This document shows positions 37,845-47,514 of a DNA stretch of 64,000 nucleotides, one piece after another. Position 1 is the stretch's first letter. Every line of letters starts with the position of its first letter. Under the pieces are notes generated by a model. The model was not told the origin of the DNA. It ran no database searches and saw nothing but the letters and a program-made list of their open reading frames with translations. A program made the position numbers and the translations under genes. Origin of the DNA: Phocaeicola oris (GTDB lineage: Bacteria; Bacteroidota; Bacteroidia; Bacteroidales; Bacteroidaceae); contig NZ_JAJLQX010000003.1 in the NCBI RefSeq assembly GCF_021295095.1, forward strand, positions 62,001-126,000, read 5' to 3'.

Positions 37845-38234
37845 TATAATGTGAATTCGAGGAAATAACAAAGAGGCTACGCAGAAACCAACGAAAGCAA
37901 AATATGGTCTAATAGCATATTGGTGAGGTGTTTTTTCCTTTTTATTTGGTTTTTTAATATTATCATAAAGAGATTAGTAAAAGAGAACCGTATGAATCAC
38001 TCAACTCATGCATATAATCTACTTGTTTCACATAGGTGAAACGAATGTATCACATCTGTGAAACGAAAAATTCTTTTAATGAATACGACAACTTATATGG
38101 CTCAAATTCTTTGTTCCTACGTATTGGGATAGTAGCCGCGTACCATTGATTTCTTCAAAGATTTGCGTGCCTGTTTAAGAAGAAGCAAAGATACACGGCT
38201 TACATTATTTTGAATTCGTCGAACTCGCGTTATT
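37845..38234 (-). mobile_element. MITE-like element copy B (inverted)
   Basis: About 390 bp, in reverse orientation to copies A and D. Ends are TATAATGTGAATTCGAGGAA (37845-37864) and, read from the other side, AACGCGAGTTCGACGAA (to about 38234), an imperfect inverted pair. It carries only two GTTTCAC-type modules (37 bp apart from the flank; centres after 38033 and 38055) and two ATAC-type modules (after 37989 and 38011), all 22 bp apart. The long left arm (minus sense, 38234-38070) is very close to that of copy D. It lies in the divergent gap between the DUF1573 and alpha-2-macroglobulin genes. Confidence 0.8.
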
Positions 38235-38350
38235 ATGATAAAAAAGTCCTCACGATAGTCCTTCTCATTTCATGCACTTTCTACAATTTTAACTAATTGC
38301 CGCGCAGTTTTCCCAAAATATTTCGTTTCTTTATAAAAAATATATCAGAA

Positions 38351-41300
38351 ATGAGAAAACAGACAGCATCTATTATCATTATACTTATGAGTTTATTGAG
38401 TTTAAGTATGCATGCGCAAACTTACGATACAATGTGGAAAAGAGTGGAAGCTCTGCAAAAGAAAGATTTACCGGAATCGGTTATCAGAGAAACACAAAAA
38501 ATCTACAACAAAGCAGAGAAAGAACAGAATGTTCCCCAAATGATGAAAGCATTCCTTACTGCTGCACAAAGCCGTGCTGAAATATCGGAAGACAGTCTGA
38601 AAGTAGATAAGAAAAAACTATTAAACTGGGCAGAAAAAAACACCAATATAGCCGACCGATCAGTTCTTTATATTATCTGGAGCGAACTATCTATGAATGA
38701 AAACATAAAAGATTCATTCGATAAGCTGATGTTTCCGTTAAAGCACAAAGACGAACTAAAGCAAATAAATGCAGCAACATATAAACCGTTAGAAGAAGAT
38801 GGCAAGACAAGTGCTTATTTTTTCGGGAATAATTTATATGATTTATTGGCCCGTCAAGCAATCGGTCTTTTAAAAGATGCTCAATGGCAATCTGTCAATG
38901 GAGGAAATCAAACAGAACAATTACCCAAGAATATCCATTCTGTCAAAGACTTCATGTCAACAGATATACCAATGCAAAGCGATGGTGATGTAAAAGCCGG
39001 AATACTTCATATATATCAGTCATTGCTCAACTTATATAATAATGAGAACGACCGGTCGGCTTGGTTACTCACTGCTTTGGAAACGCAAGAGTATCTATGC
39101 AGTGAATATTCCTCCTTTATGACTAAAGAGCAGATTTACGCGCAGTATAAAGATTGGATTAAAGAGTATAGCTCCATTGCAACGGTTCCCGAAGTTTATA
39201 TTGCCTATTGCTCTAATAGACAATTTCGAGAAGAATCGCCGGTAGCATGTCTGGCTTTAGCCAGAGAAGGCATACAAAAGTATCCGGATTATATGAATAT
39301 CAATCAATTGAAGAACGTAGAAAAAGATATTCTAAACCCGAATCTTTCAATTCATGTAGACGTACCTTATCCCGAAGAGATTCAGAAATTAAATATCGAA
39401 TATAAGAATCTGACCGGCGCGACCATGCTAACTTACCGGATTAATCTAATGCCGGACTCTCCTATTCTATGGAAACAAGAGAAAGAGATACTGCGTTTTG
39501 CCAAGTTGGAAAAGAAAGAGCATATCACTTTAGAGTCCACCAATGACTATAAGCCACATACTGCAACCTTCGACTATCAGATGCCGAAGTGTGGCATTTA
39601 CTACCTGAAAGTTATTCCGGATGGAAATAAAAAGATGGAAATAGATGGTACATTGATCTACGTCAGCAGCCTTCGAATTATTTTCCGTCCATTGCCTGAC
39701 AAGGAGGAAGAACTGGTTGTGGTTGATGCCAAGTCGGGCCATCCGGTTAAAGATGCCATCATTTCAACTTACAAGCATCAATACGAAGAAGGATTCATTC
39801 ATATAAAAGATTATCAAACAGATATAAACGGATCAGCTCGTATCTCCGGATTTGACAACCGGCTTCTTTTCTATGCACATCGAAAGAATGACGAATGGAT
39901 GAAAATCAATTCCGAGTGGATCGGCCGATTTAATCTGCCGGAAACCAATGCTCGCAGAAACGCTCTGCAACTTTTCATTGATCGTTCTCTTTATCGTCCG
40001 GGACAAACAGTCTACGTGTCGGGAGTGTTTTATACGCAGTTGAAAGATGAGACTTCAGTCTTGCCCGACGAGACTATCACCTTGACATTACGCGACGCAA
40101 ATTACAAAGAGATTGGAAAGAAGGAAGTCAAGACAAATGAATTTGGCAGCTTCAATCATCAGTTTGTATTGCCCGAAGGCGGACTCAATGGACATTTCTC
40201 TATTCAGGCAACAACGGATAATGCTAAGGGATCCGTTTCGTTCAATGTAGAAGAGTACAAACGTCCGACATTTGAAGTGACTTTTGAAAAAATTCAATCA
40301 CAGTTTCAAGCAAATGATTCCATTCTGATAAACGGCTTAGCGAAAACATATACCGGAGTACCTGTGACTCACGCAAAAGTTCATTATAAAATAGAACGCA
40401 GGAAACCATATTTCCGATTCTGGAACTCTTACGGAGAAACAGCTTCCTGGGAAGGAAATACCGACACCGACGACAATGGCCAATTTTCCATCCCCGTAAA
40501 ACTTCAAGTCAGTGATAGCAAAACAAATTATTTTTATGATGACTTCCATATCATCGCTGATGTAACCTCGAACGGAGGAGAAACTCAGCAGGGGAATACG
40601 CATATCCCTGTCGGGAGTACTTCAATGGTAATTGACATCGACGGTATAAAAGAAGAAATGTACAAAGAAAAGCTTCCGAAGAACATGGCTTTCTCAGCAA
40701 AAAATCTGATGGATGAACAAGTGGACGCGAACATTCATTATAAATTGATTCAATTAGAGAAGCAAGAAAATAAGAAAGAGCCTTACAAAGAAGTAAAAGT
40801 GATTCTTCAGGGAGAATATGCTGCCAACAAACCTTTCGACTTAGAAAATTTGCCATCAATCTCCAGTGGTATGTACCGCGTCAGCATTTTTGCCAAGGAT
40901 GATAAAAACAGAGATTGTAAAGCGGAAAAAGACTTCCTGATATTGTCTTTGAAGGATAAAAAGTTACCGATAGAACGGACTGATTGGTTCTATATAGATG
41001 GCAAAGAGTTTGGCACACCGAATCCTACGGTATATATAGGAACTACCGAAAAGGATGTCTACTTGCTATATGATGTCTTTTCCAGAAACAAACATTTAGA
41101 GTCCAAACGAATAAATATTTCTGATGAGATCATTCAATTCACCTACCCATATAGTGAAGAGTATGGTGATGGCATATTGGTTTCTTGGGCTTTTGTCAAG
41201 AATGACAGATTATACAACCATCAGTCAGCCATTGTCCGTCCGAGACCGGATAAGGAGCTTCATTTGAAGTGGACTTCTTTTCGCGATAAACTTACTCCGG

Positions 41301-44020
41301 GACAAAAAGAAGAGTGGCGTTTAACAATTGTCAGACCAAATGGTAAAGCCGCTAATGCAGAGCTGTTAGCTATGATGTATGACGCGTCATTAGATCAGAT
41401 GAAATCATATAATCTTAGCTTCTATCCGGGATTCAACAGACCGATTCCACAGACTTCCTGGCAACTGAAGAATACGGAAGGAGGCTCTATGTATGTTTCA
41501 TTCCCATATACTACATTAAACTATCCGGGACTGGATTACTCGCGCCTGAATATATTTATGCACATGTACTTCGAGCCATACAATTTAATCGACAGACTGA
41601 ACAAACCTATGACCCATAGGGCGGATGTCGTTTTTCTTACCGGAGCATCCATGAAGACAGCGGCTTCAAGAGCTGTTGAAGAATCGGAAGAAGCCGTACA
41701 GACTAATGATGAAGCTGCAGGAGAACAGAATTCACCGGTTCAAGTCCGTGAGAACTTCCAAGAGACAGCATTCTTTTATCCGCAACTCAGAACCAATGAA
41801 AAAGGAGAGGTAAGCATTGTCTTCATATTACCTGAAAGCCTAACGAAATGGAATTTTGTGGGATTTGCCCATACAAAGGAGGTGGATTACGGATTCCTTC
41901 GCTCATCGGTTACAGCAAATAAGGACTTTATGATTCAGGCAAATATGCCTCGGTTCGTCAGAAGTGGAGATGAAGTGCATGTAGTGTCTCAATTGATCAA
42001 TCTGACTAACGAGGTCGTGAAAGGTGATGTAAAAATGGAACTCTTCAATCCGCAAACAGATAAAGTATTCTATTCCGATCATCAATCGTTTAGTGTGGAC
42101 GGTAACAAAAACGCTCCGATAGACTTCTCTTTTAAAGTCACAGACGAATATCCTATAATGGCTATCCGTTTTATTGCCGATGGTGGAAAGTTCAGTGATG
42201 GTGAACAACATTACCTTCCGGTTCTTACCGATAAAGAATGGGTAACAGAAACCGTTCCTTTATATATCAATGGCGCAGGAAAAAAGACTTTCTCACTCGA
42301 TACCCTGTTCAATCGGCACAGCAACACGGCTACGGGAAAGAAGTTAACGGTGGAACTGACAGCCAATCCTGCTTGGTATGCCGTTCAAGCATTGCCGGCA
42401 TTAAGTAATCCGGAGAACGAGAGCGTTATTTCTTGGGCTGTGACTTACTATTCAAATGCTATCGCAAAATATATTTCCGATACACATCCTCGCATTCGAC
42501 AAGTGATAGAAAGTTGGAAAGCACAAGGTGGAAACAAGGAGAGCTTTATGAGCCAATTACAAAAGAATCAAGAACTGAAAAATATGATGCTTGAAGAGAC
42601 TCCTTGGATAATGGAAGCGGAAAGTGAAGCCGAACAACGAAACCGAATCGCTACTTTGTTTGACATAAATACCATGAGCAACCGACTCTTAACAGGTGAA
42701 CAAAAACTACAACAATTGCAAAAGCCGGATGGAGGATGGAGCTGGTTTGAAGGAATGGCGGGTAACAGGTACATTACAACGGAAGTAATGAAAATACTCA
42801 TGCGGTTACAAGATATGACCCATACTACCTATACCGGTTCGATGAAGCTGGTTACTGATAAGGCAATGAAGTATTTGAAAGAGCAAGCAACAAAAGAATA
42901 CCAAGAGATGTTAACATGGGATAAAAAGCATCCGAAGTCGGACAACATGCCTTCCGAATCGGTCATCAGCTATTTATATATCCAGCGTTTATATGATAAA
43001 ACAGCTCACGCTACTTCGGATAAAATGACAAAGTATTTCTTAGACAAGATAGCATCCCATCCGACTATGTTCACTATTTACGGTAAAGCAATCGGATCGG
43101 TAGTACTGTACGACTACGGGCGGACAGATAAGGCAAAGGAATTTCTACAATCGTTGATGGAATATTCCGTCTCTACCGACGAGATGGGACGATACTATGA
43201 TGCCCGAAAAGCCGATTATTCTTGGTACAGTTATCGCATCCCTACCGAGGTGGCAGCGATTGAGGCTGTCAATCGGATAACTAAAGACCAACACGTAATA
43301 GACGATATGCAGCGTTGGTTACTCAAACAGAAACAAACCCAATATTGGGCAACACCTCTTGCATCGGCCGATGCCATCTATGCCTTATTGAATATCGGTG
43401 AACATGATTTATTGGCTCATCCGGAAGGTGTAAAGATAAAAATAGGGGAATCCATCATTCAAGCACCCAAAGAAAATGTACTGGGTTATGTTAAGGAAAG
43501 GATTCCGGAAAAAGATAAGGGCGCAACGTCTGTTACGATAGAAAAAGAATCGGATGGAACTTCTTGGGGAGCGGTTTACGCACAGTATTTTGAAGATATG
43601 GATAAGGTGCAATCGCAAGGGAATGCACTGACTATTCGACGAGAACTGCTGAAAGGTAAGGATATCATCCATTCAAATGAGCTACTTCATGTAAGAGATA
43701 AAGTAACTATCCGCCTGACGGTATCAGCTGATAGGGACATGGATTTTGTACAGATAAAAGACCAGCGCGCAGCTTGCATGGAGCCTTTGGATGTTATATC
43801 GGGGTATCGTTGGAATAATGGCTTAGGAGTTTATCAAAGTACAAAAGATTCATCGACCATGTTCTATGCCGATAAGATGAGAAAAGGAACCTATCAATTG
43901 GAATATCAAGTCTATATTACTCGTACGGGTAAATATCTGTCAGGCATTGCTACCGTTCAGTCGGCTTATGCTCCGGAATTTGCCGGTCACGGAACGGGTA
44001 TGACGTTAATAATAAAATAA
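38351..44020 (+). CDS. Large alpha-2-macroglobulin-family protein without thioester
   Basis: About 1889 residues from the ATG at 38351; the frame from 38297 begins with TTG. A signal peptide ends at MHAQ without a lipobox Cys. MG-like beta domains are marked by RSLYRPGQTVYVSG and LPEGGLNGHFSIQATTDNAKGSVSFNVEEYKRP. The bait-region-like part near 41680-41760 is acidic. The alpha-alpha toroid ends with QKLQQLQKPDGGWSWFEG. The thioester C-x-E-Q motif is missing: its place reads LSNPENESVISW (near 42400-42440). In bacteria these proteins guard the periplasm or act in surface processes; this one cannot trap proteases covalently. It pairs with the Nudix gene 8 bp downstream. Confidence 0.9.
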   Translation: MRKQTASIIIILMSLLSLSMHAQTYDTMWKRVEALQKKDLPESVIRETQKIYNKAEKEQNVPQMMKAFLTAAQSRAEISEDSLKVDKKKLLNWAEKNTNIADRSVLYIIWSELSMNENIKDSFDKLMFPLKHKDELKQINAATYKPLEEDGKTSAYFFGNNLYDLLARQAIGLLKDAQWQSVNGGNQTEQLPKNIHSVKDFMSTDIPMQSDGDVKAGILHIYQSLLNLYNNENDRSAWLLTALETQEYLCSEYSSFMTKEQIYAQYKDWIKEYSSIATVPEVYIAYCSNRQFREESPVACLALAREGIQKYPDYMNINQLKNVEKDILNPNLSIHVDVPYPEEIQKLNIEYKNLTGATMLTYRINLMPDSPILWKQEKEILRFAKLEKKEHITLESTNDYKPHTATFDYQMPKCGIYYLKVIPDGNKKMEIDGTLIYVSSLRIIFRPLPDKEEELVVVDAKSGHPVKDAIISTYKHQYEEGFIHIKDYQTDINGSARISGFDNRLLFYAHRKNDEWMKINSEWIGRFNLPETNARRNALQLFIDRSLYRPGQTVYVSGVFYTQLKDETSVLPDETITLTLRDANYKEIGKKEVKTNEFGSFNHQFVLPEGGLNGHFSIQATTDNAKGSVSFNVEEYKRPTFEVTFEKIQSQFQANDSILINGLAKTYTGVPVTHAKVHYKIERRKPYFRFWNSYGETASWEGNTDTDDNGQFSIPVKLQVSDSKTNYFYDDFHIIADVTSNGGETQQGNTHIPVGSTSMVIDIDGIKEEMYKEKLPKNMAFSAKNLMDEQVDANIHYKLIQLEKQENKKEPYKEVKVILQGEYAANKPFDLENLPSISSGMYRVSIFAKDDKNRDCKAEKDFLILSLKDKKLPIERTDWFYIDGKEFGTPNPTVYIGTTEKDVYLLYDVFSRNKHLESKRINISDEIIQFTYPYSEEYGDGILVSWAFVKNDRLYNHQSAIVRPRPDKELHLKWTSFRDKLTPGQKEEWRLTIVRPNGKAANAELLAMMYDASLDQMKSYNLSFYPGFNRPIPQTSWQLKNTEGGSMYVSFPYTTLNYPGLDYSRLNIFMHMYFEPYNLIDRLNKPMTHRADVVFLTGASMKTAASRAVEESEEAVQTNDEAAGEQNSPVQVRENFQETAFFYPQLRTNEKGEVSIVFILPESLTKWNFVGFAHTKEVDYGFLRSSVTANKDFMIQANMPRFVRSGDEVHVVSQLINLTNEVVKGDVKMELFNPQTDKVFYSDHQSFSVDGNKNAPIDFSFKVTDEYPIMAIRFIADGGKFSDGEQHYLPVLTDKEWVTETVPLYINGAGKKTFSLDTLFNRHSNTATGKKLTVELTANPAWYAVQALPALSNPENESVISWAVTYYSNAIAKYISDTHPRIRQVIESWKAQGGNKESFMSQLQKNQELKNMMLEETPWIMEAESEAEQRNRIATLFDINTMSNRLLTGEQKLQQLQKPDGGWSWFEGMAGNRYITTEVMKILMRLQDMTHTTYTGSMKLVTDKAMKYLKEQATKEYQEMLTWDKKHPKSDNMPSESVISYLYIQRLYDKTAHATSDKMTKYFLDKIASHPTMFTIYGKAIGSVVLYDYGRTDKAKEFLQSLMEYSVSTDEMGRYYDARKADYSWYSYRIPTEVAAIEAVNRITKDQHVIDDMQRWLLKQKQTQYWATPLASADAIYALLNIGEHDLLAHPEGVKIKIGESIIQAPKENVLGYVKERIPEKDKGATSVTIEKESDGTSWGAVYAQYFEDMDKVQSQGNALTIRRELLKGKDIIHSNELLHVRDKVTIRLTVSADRDMDFVQIKDQRAACMEPLDVISGYRWNNGLGVYQSTKDSSTMFYADKMRKGTYQLEYQVYITRTGKYLSGIATVQSAYAPEFAGHGTGMTLIIK

Positions 44021-44028
44021 ACGAAAAG

Positions 44029-44589
44029 ATGAGCAAACGGGACATGAAATGGGAAACGCTGGAAAGCAAATACCTGATTAAACGGCCTTGGCTGACGGCA
44101 CGCAGAGACAAGGTGAAGTTGCCGACAGGAGCTGTCAACAATGAATATTATGTATTAGAATATCCCGATTGGGTCAATGTGATTGCCATAACCAAAGAAG
44201 GGAAGTTCGTCTTTGTCCGCCAATACCGATACGCGCTTGACTGTACCTCGTATGAGATATGTGCCGGTGTAATGGAAAAAGATGAGCAACCACTTGAAGC
44301 TATTCAACGAGAGTTACAAGAAGAAACCGGATATGCAGGAGGCGAATGGAAAGAATGGATGAATATTTCTGCCAATGCCAGTGCAAATACTAACTTGACG
44401 CACTGCTTCTTAGCTATCGGCGTGGAGAAAATATCCGGTCAGCATCTGGATGCGACAGAAGATATAGAGGTCTGTCTGTTTTCTAAGGAAGAAGTACTAC
44501 AGATGTTAAAGAACGATGAAATAAAACAAGCTCTGATGGCTGCTCCGCTATGGAGATATTTTGCTGAGAATAAGCATTTCCATCAATAG
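44029..44589 (+). CDS. Nudix hydrolase (ADP-ribose pyrophosphatase-like)
   Basis: 186 residues with a full Nudix box: G-V-M-E-K-D-E-Q-P-L-E-A-I-Q-R-E-L-Q-E-E-T-G (about 84-105). VVREL-like N-terminal strands and the WVNVIAITKEGKFVFVRQYRY opening resemble the ADP-ribose and nucleotide-sugar group. It would hydrolyse a nucleoside diphosphate linked to another moiety. It lies 8 bp after the alpha-2-macroglobulin gene, and its 3' end overlaps the convergent ccsA gene by 7 bp. Confidence 0.9.
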   Translation: MSKRDMKWETLESKYLIKRPWLTARRDKVKLPTGAVNNEYYVLEYPDWVNVIAITKEGKFVFVRQYRYALDCTSYEICAGVMEKDEQPLEAIQRELQEETGYAGGEWKEWMNISANASANTNLTHCFLAIGVEKISGQHLDATEDIEVCLFSKEEVLQMLKNDEIKQALMAAPLWRYFAENKHFHQ

Positions 44590-45359
44590 GTATGAATACT
44601 GGAACCTTGTGCAGAAGGAAGATAATTGATTCCGTACCAGCACATTTGCAATAAGATAAAAGAAAACAGAATCAACGCGAAAGCATAATCGTTATGTACC
44701 CGAGGACGCAGATGGAGATACAACAAGTAACTGAACCATGTAGCCGCAGCCCATGTCTCCTTTGGATCCCACGACCAGTAATCCCCCCAAGCTTGCTTAG
44801 CCCAAAGTGCCCCCATCACTATACCCAGTGTAAGGAATGCCCATCCGATACGGACAAGATTATCGCAAATGCTCATTTCTTTTGTCGTAACAACCTGCCT
44901 TGACGGACGTAACCACAGATAAAGCGCAAAAACGGCAACAGCACCTAACAGTGCGTACGCCATCATATAGACAATAACATGCGGAACAAACCAGGCACTT
45001 TGCAAGGCAGGTATTAAACTCTGATCGTGTATCTCGGGCTTAAATATATTAATACACATAAAAACGACAGCCAGAACCGTGCTAAATGTCAACATCCATG
45101 GATACTTCCAACGGGCATAGACCAATATTCCTGCCATAGAGAGGAACAACGAGTACCATAAACGAGTTTCACCTAACGTTCTCATCGGCGGACGTTGTAA
45201 AGAAATCCACATGCCGATGATATATATAAGGAATACAGCCGATCCCATACACGAGATGATCAAAGCTGCCGTCCGCCTCTGTTTGAAAGCGAATATTGAT
45301 CCGATTGTCCAACTAATGGCAGCAATCAACGCATAGTATATTAAGTGTTCCCAATTCAT
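44583..45359 (-). CDS. Cytochrome c assembly protein CcsA/CcmC-like
   Basis: 258 residues from the ATG at 45359, which overlaps the resB stop (ATGA). About eight membrane helices are seen. The heme-handling tryptophan-rich signature is WGDYWSWDPKETWAAATW. With ResB it forms the system II machine that brings heme across the membrane and attaches it to CxxCH motifs. It is the last gene of the six-gene operon whose third product upstream is a tetraheme cytochrome, its likely client. Confidence 0.92.
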   Translation of the reverse strand: MNWEHLIYYALIAAISWTIGSIFAFKQRRTAALIISCMGSAVFLIYIIGMWISLQRPPMRTLGETRLWYSLFLSMAGILVYARWKYPWMLTFSTVLAVVFMCINIFKPEIHDQSLIPALQSAWFVPHVIVYMMAYALLGAVAVFALYLWLRPSRQVVTTKEMSICDNLVRIGWAFLTLGIVMGALWAKQAWGDYWSWDPKETWAAATWFSYLLYLHLRPRVHNDYAFALILFSFILLQMCWYGINYLPSAQGSSIHTY

Positions 45360-46555
45360 AACTTCCCCTTCTTTCCGCCTCCTGCAGTAATAAACATTAA
45401 AACTCCGGTCAATAGCAACATCCATAAAGCAATGTGTACCACTCCGTACCAACTGTCATGCACACATTCCAAGGTACTGCTTGTACTCCATCTGCCTCGT
45501 TCAGTATCATATCCCACTTGATATATCATCCATGCTCCTATCTTTGCGGGATGATTAACTTCTATTTTATAATGATGCTTCTGAGCATTTGAATGGAATA
45601 AAGTTACATCCGATTCATAATGCTTTGCAATAAGTGGAGGCATAAACAAAGCATATTGTTTATTGAGCATGATGTATTCCGATCGGAAAATGAAACTTCC
45701 ACATGTAATCCATCCGGAAACTTGTTCTTTATTCAGTATATTAGTCGCCCGAATAAATAAAGCAGGAGCTGCGCCCACATGTTCCAATTTCCGAAATCCT
45801 ATACTATCGGGAATAGCCATATCATAATATTCTTCCACTTTGATACTCCATTCTCCCAACTGCTTTATCTCTCCTTTTTTATTAAAGGTCACGTACTCTA
45901 CCGATGAAACTCCGCTAATGGTATCTACCATATATATTCTTGGATCATATTCTTCCATTGAGAAGTTATTAAGAGTCAGTGTAAAAGGGAGTTGATATGG
46001 TTTTCCATCAGATATACCCATATTGGTCGGTTCATTTCGTTCCAAGGGAATGTGAACTCTGATTTTATCTCCGCTACCGAATATTCCGGCAACGAGAACA
46101 ATGAAAATAAAGAGATGAGAAAGTACGGAAACCATATTCCTTTTACGAATATGGTAAATATCGTCTATAGTTGTAAGGCCTACGGTTGAAGTGAAATAGA
46201 TCAGTAACAGATTAAATTCCCAAGAAGAAGTCATTCGGGTAAATCCCAAAGTGCTGAGCAGACCTGTCGACTGATCATCCTGACGAGTTAGTCCGAATAT
46301 AATAGTTATAATCACCATCGATGTCAGTGAGGCAATGCAAGCATGATGATCATAAAGACGATACAGACAAGGATGTTTGTCTGTTAAATAATTAGTTAAA
46401 AATAATAGGTAGATATAGATGGCAGCTATAATTATTCCCCAAGGGAAGTGGAGAAACGAATTGTCCAAGTCGCCGAAGATGAGTTGAAAAATTGTGCCTA
46501 CCAGAAATAGGCAGGCACAATTTATAAATGATTTTTTATATCCCTGTTGGGTCAT
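45356..46555 (-). CDS. Cytochrome c assembly protein ResB-like
   Basis: 399 residues from the ATG at 46555; a frame extending to 46582 uses GTG and overlaps the isomerase gene. Four membrane helices are in the first ~160 residues, then a large periplasmic domain and a last helix (HIALWMLLLTGVLMFI). This matches the ResB layout of cytochrome c biogenesis system II. The final codons overlap the ccsA start by four bases. It lies 11 bp after the TIM-barrel gene. Confidence 0.85.
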   Translation of the reverse strand: MTQQGYKKSFINCACLFLVGTIFQLIFGDLDNSFLHFPWGIIIAAIYIYLLFLTNYLTDKHPCLYRLYDHHACIASLTSMVIITIIFGLTRQDDQSTGLLSTLGFTRMTSSWEFNLLLIYFTSTVGLTTIDDIYHIRKRNMVSVLSHLFIFIVLVAGIFGSGDKIRVHIPLERNEPTNMGISDGKPYQLPFTLTLNNFSMEEYDPRIYMVDTISGVSSVEYVTFNKKGEIKQLGEWSIKVEEYYDMAIPDSIGFRKLEHVGAAPALFIRATNILNKEQVSGWITCGSFIFRSEYIMLNKQYALFMPPLIAKHYESDVTLFHSNAQKHHYKIEVNHPAKIGAWMIYQVGYDTERGRWSTSSTLECVHDSWYGVVHIALWMLLLTGVLMFITAGGGKKGKL

Positions 46556-46566
46556 AAAAAATTTGC

Positions 46567-47493
46567 TTAAGCTTTTTCCCACTGAGCTCTTAACAGCTCA
46601 ACAGCTGCAGGAACAGTCACATTCTTATCACCGGTAGAGCCACACTCAAAGCTGACATACTTTGAATATCCCATCTCTTTCAATGCACGGAATCCGTCGA
46701 TATAGTTATCTTTATCTCCGTCTTCGCCCGGCATTTTACGAGTTCCACGGCTTGCCATGTGGACATGCTGTAAGTATTTTGTCCCGGCTGACCAGAATGC
46801 TCCATAGTCGGATGTCTCTTCTTGCATGTGCCAGAAATCGCCCATACATTTTACACCTTCGCTTTGTGAATCACGAGCGATAGCTGCAGCGTCTCCAACT
46901 AAGCGCATGTAAAATGCTTCTTTACGGTTTAATGGCTCAAGGATAACGGTTGTTCCACATTTAACAGCATATTCTCCTAATTCATGGAGTTGTTCGCATA
47001 GGTAATCACGTGTTTCCAGTGTATGAGGTTTACATGGTTTCTGACTATTGAAAGCAGGAACCATAATAACGCCTGTAGAACCAAGTTCTCCGGCAGCGGC
47101 AACAATCTCTCGCATAGTAGAATCAAACTGAGCTTTTACTTTCGGATCTTCTGCAAGAATGAAGCCTTCAAAGCCGGCACAGATAGCTGAGACTTTTATG
47201 TTACGGTTCTTCAATGCATCTTGAATTTCCTTAACTCTTCCGGCTAAGCCACGTCCCCCCGGTTCGAAACCTACGATACCCAACTTCTCCATATAGTCGA
47301 GTTTCTGGTTCAATTCCTCAAATGGAGTGATGCCTTCCTGAAAAGAAAGGTTCAGTTCAACAGACGTTTTCTTCTCTTCCGGCTGCTCTTCCTTTTTTTC
47401 TGCAGGTTTGGCACAAGATGGCAAACCTGTAGAAGCAGCAGCGATAGTTGCGATACCGGCCAATGAACTTTGTAAAAATTGTTTTCTATTCAT
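46567..47493 (-). CDS. Exported TIM-barrel sugar isomerase/epimerase-like protein
   Basis: 308 residues. The N-terminus has a lipoprotein signal with a Tat-like RK pair (MNRKQFLQSS... LPSC). The xylose-isomerase-like AP-endonuclease-2 barrel has metal ligands likely in ILEPLN (Glu), MGDFWHMQEE (Asp, His), HVHMASR (His) and SFECG (Glu). Members isomerise or epimerise keto sugars. Its position between two Gfo/Idh oxidoreductases, cytochrome and ResB/CcsA genes suggests action on an oxidised sugar in the periplasm. Confidence 0.85.
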   Translation of the reverse strand: MNRKQFLQSSLAGIATIAAASTGLPSCAKPAEKKEEQPEEKKTSVELNLSFQEGITPFEELNQKLDYMEKLGIVGFEPGGRGLAGRVKEIQDALKNRNIKVSAICAGFEGFILAEDPKVKAQFDSTMREIVAAAGELGSTGVIMVPAFNSQKPCKPHTLETRDYLCEQLHELGEYAVKCGTTVILEPLNRKEAFYMRLVGDAAAIARDSQSEGVKCMGDFWHMQEETSDYGAFWSAGTKYLQHVHMASRGTRKMPGEDGDKDNYIDGFRALKEMGYSKYVSFECGSTGDKNVTVPAAVELLRAQWEKA

Positions 47494-47514
47494 AATAGTG
47501 TATTTTATGATACA

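Noticed and set aside
38297-38350. Upstream start of the alpha-2-macroglobulin gene
   Set aside because: A TTG start would put 18 basic residues ahead of a normal signal peptide that begins at the ATG at 38351.
44583-46582. Longer ccsA and resB forms starting at 45452 and 46582
   Set aside because: Both extensions read through the neighbouring gene. The ATG starts at 45359 (ATGA overlap) and 46555 fit operon spacing; 46582 is a GTG inside the isomerase gene.
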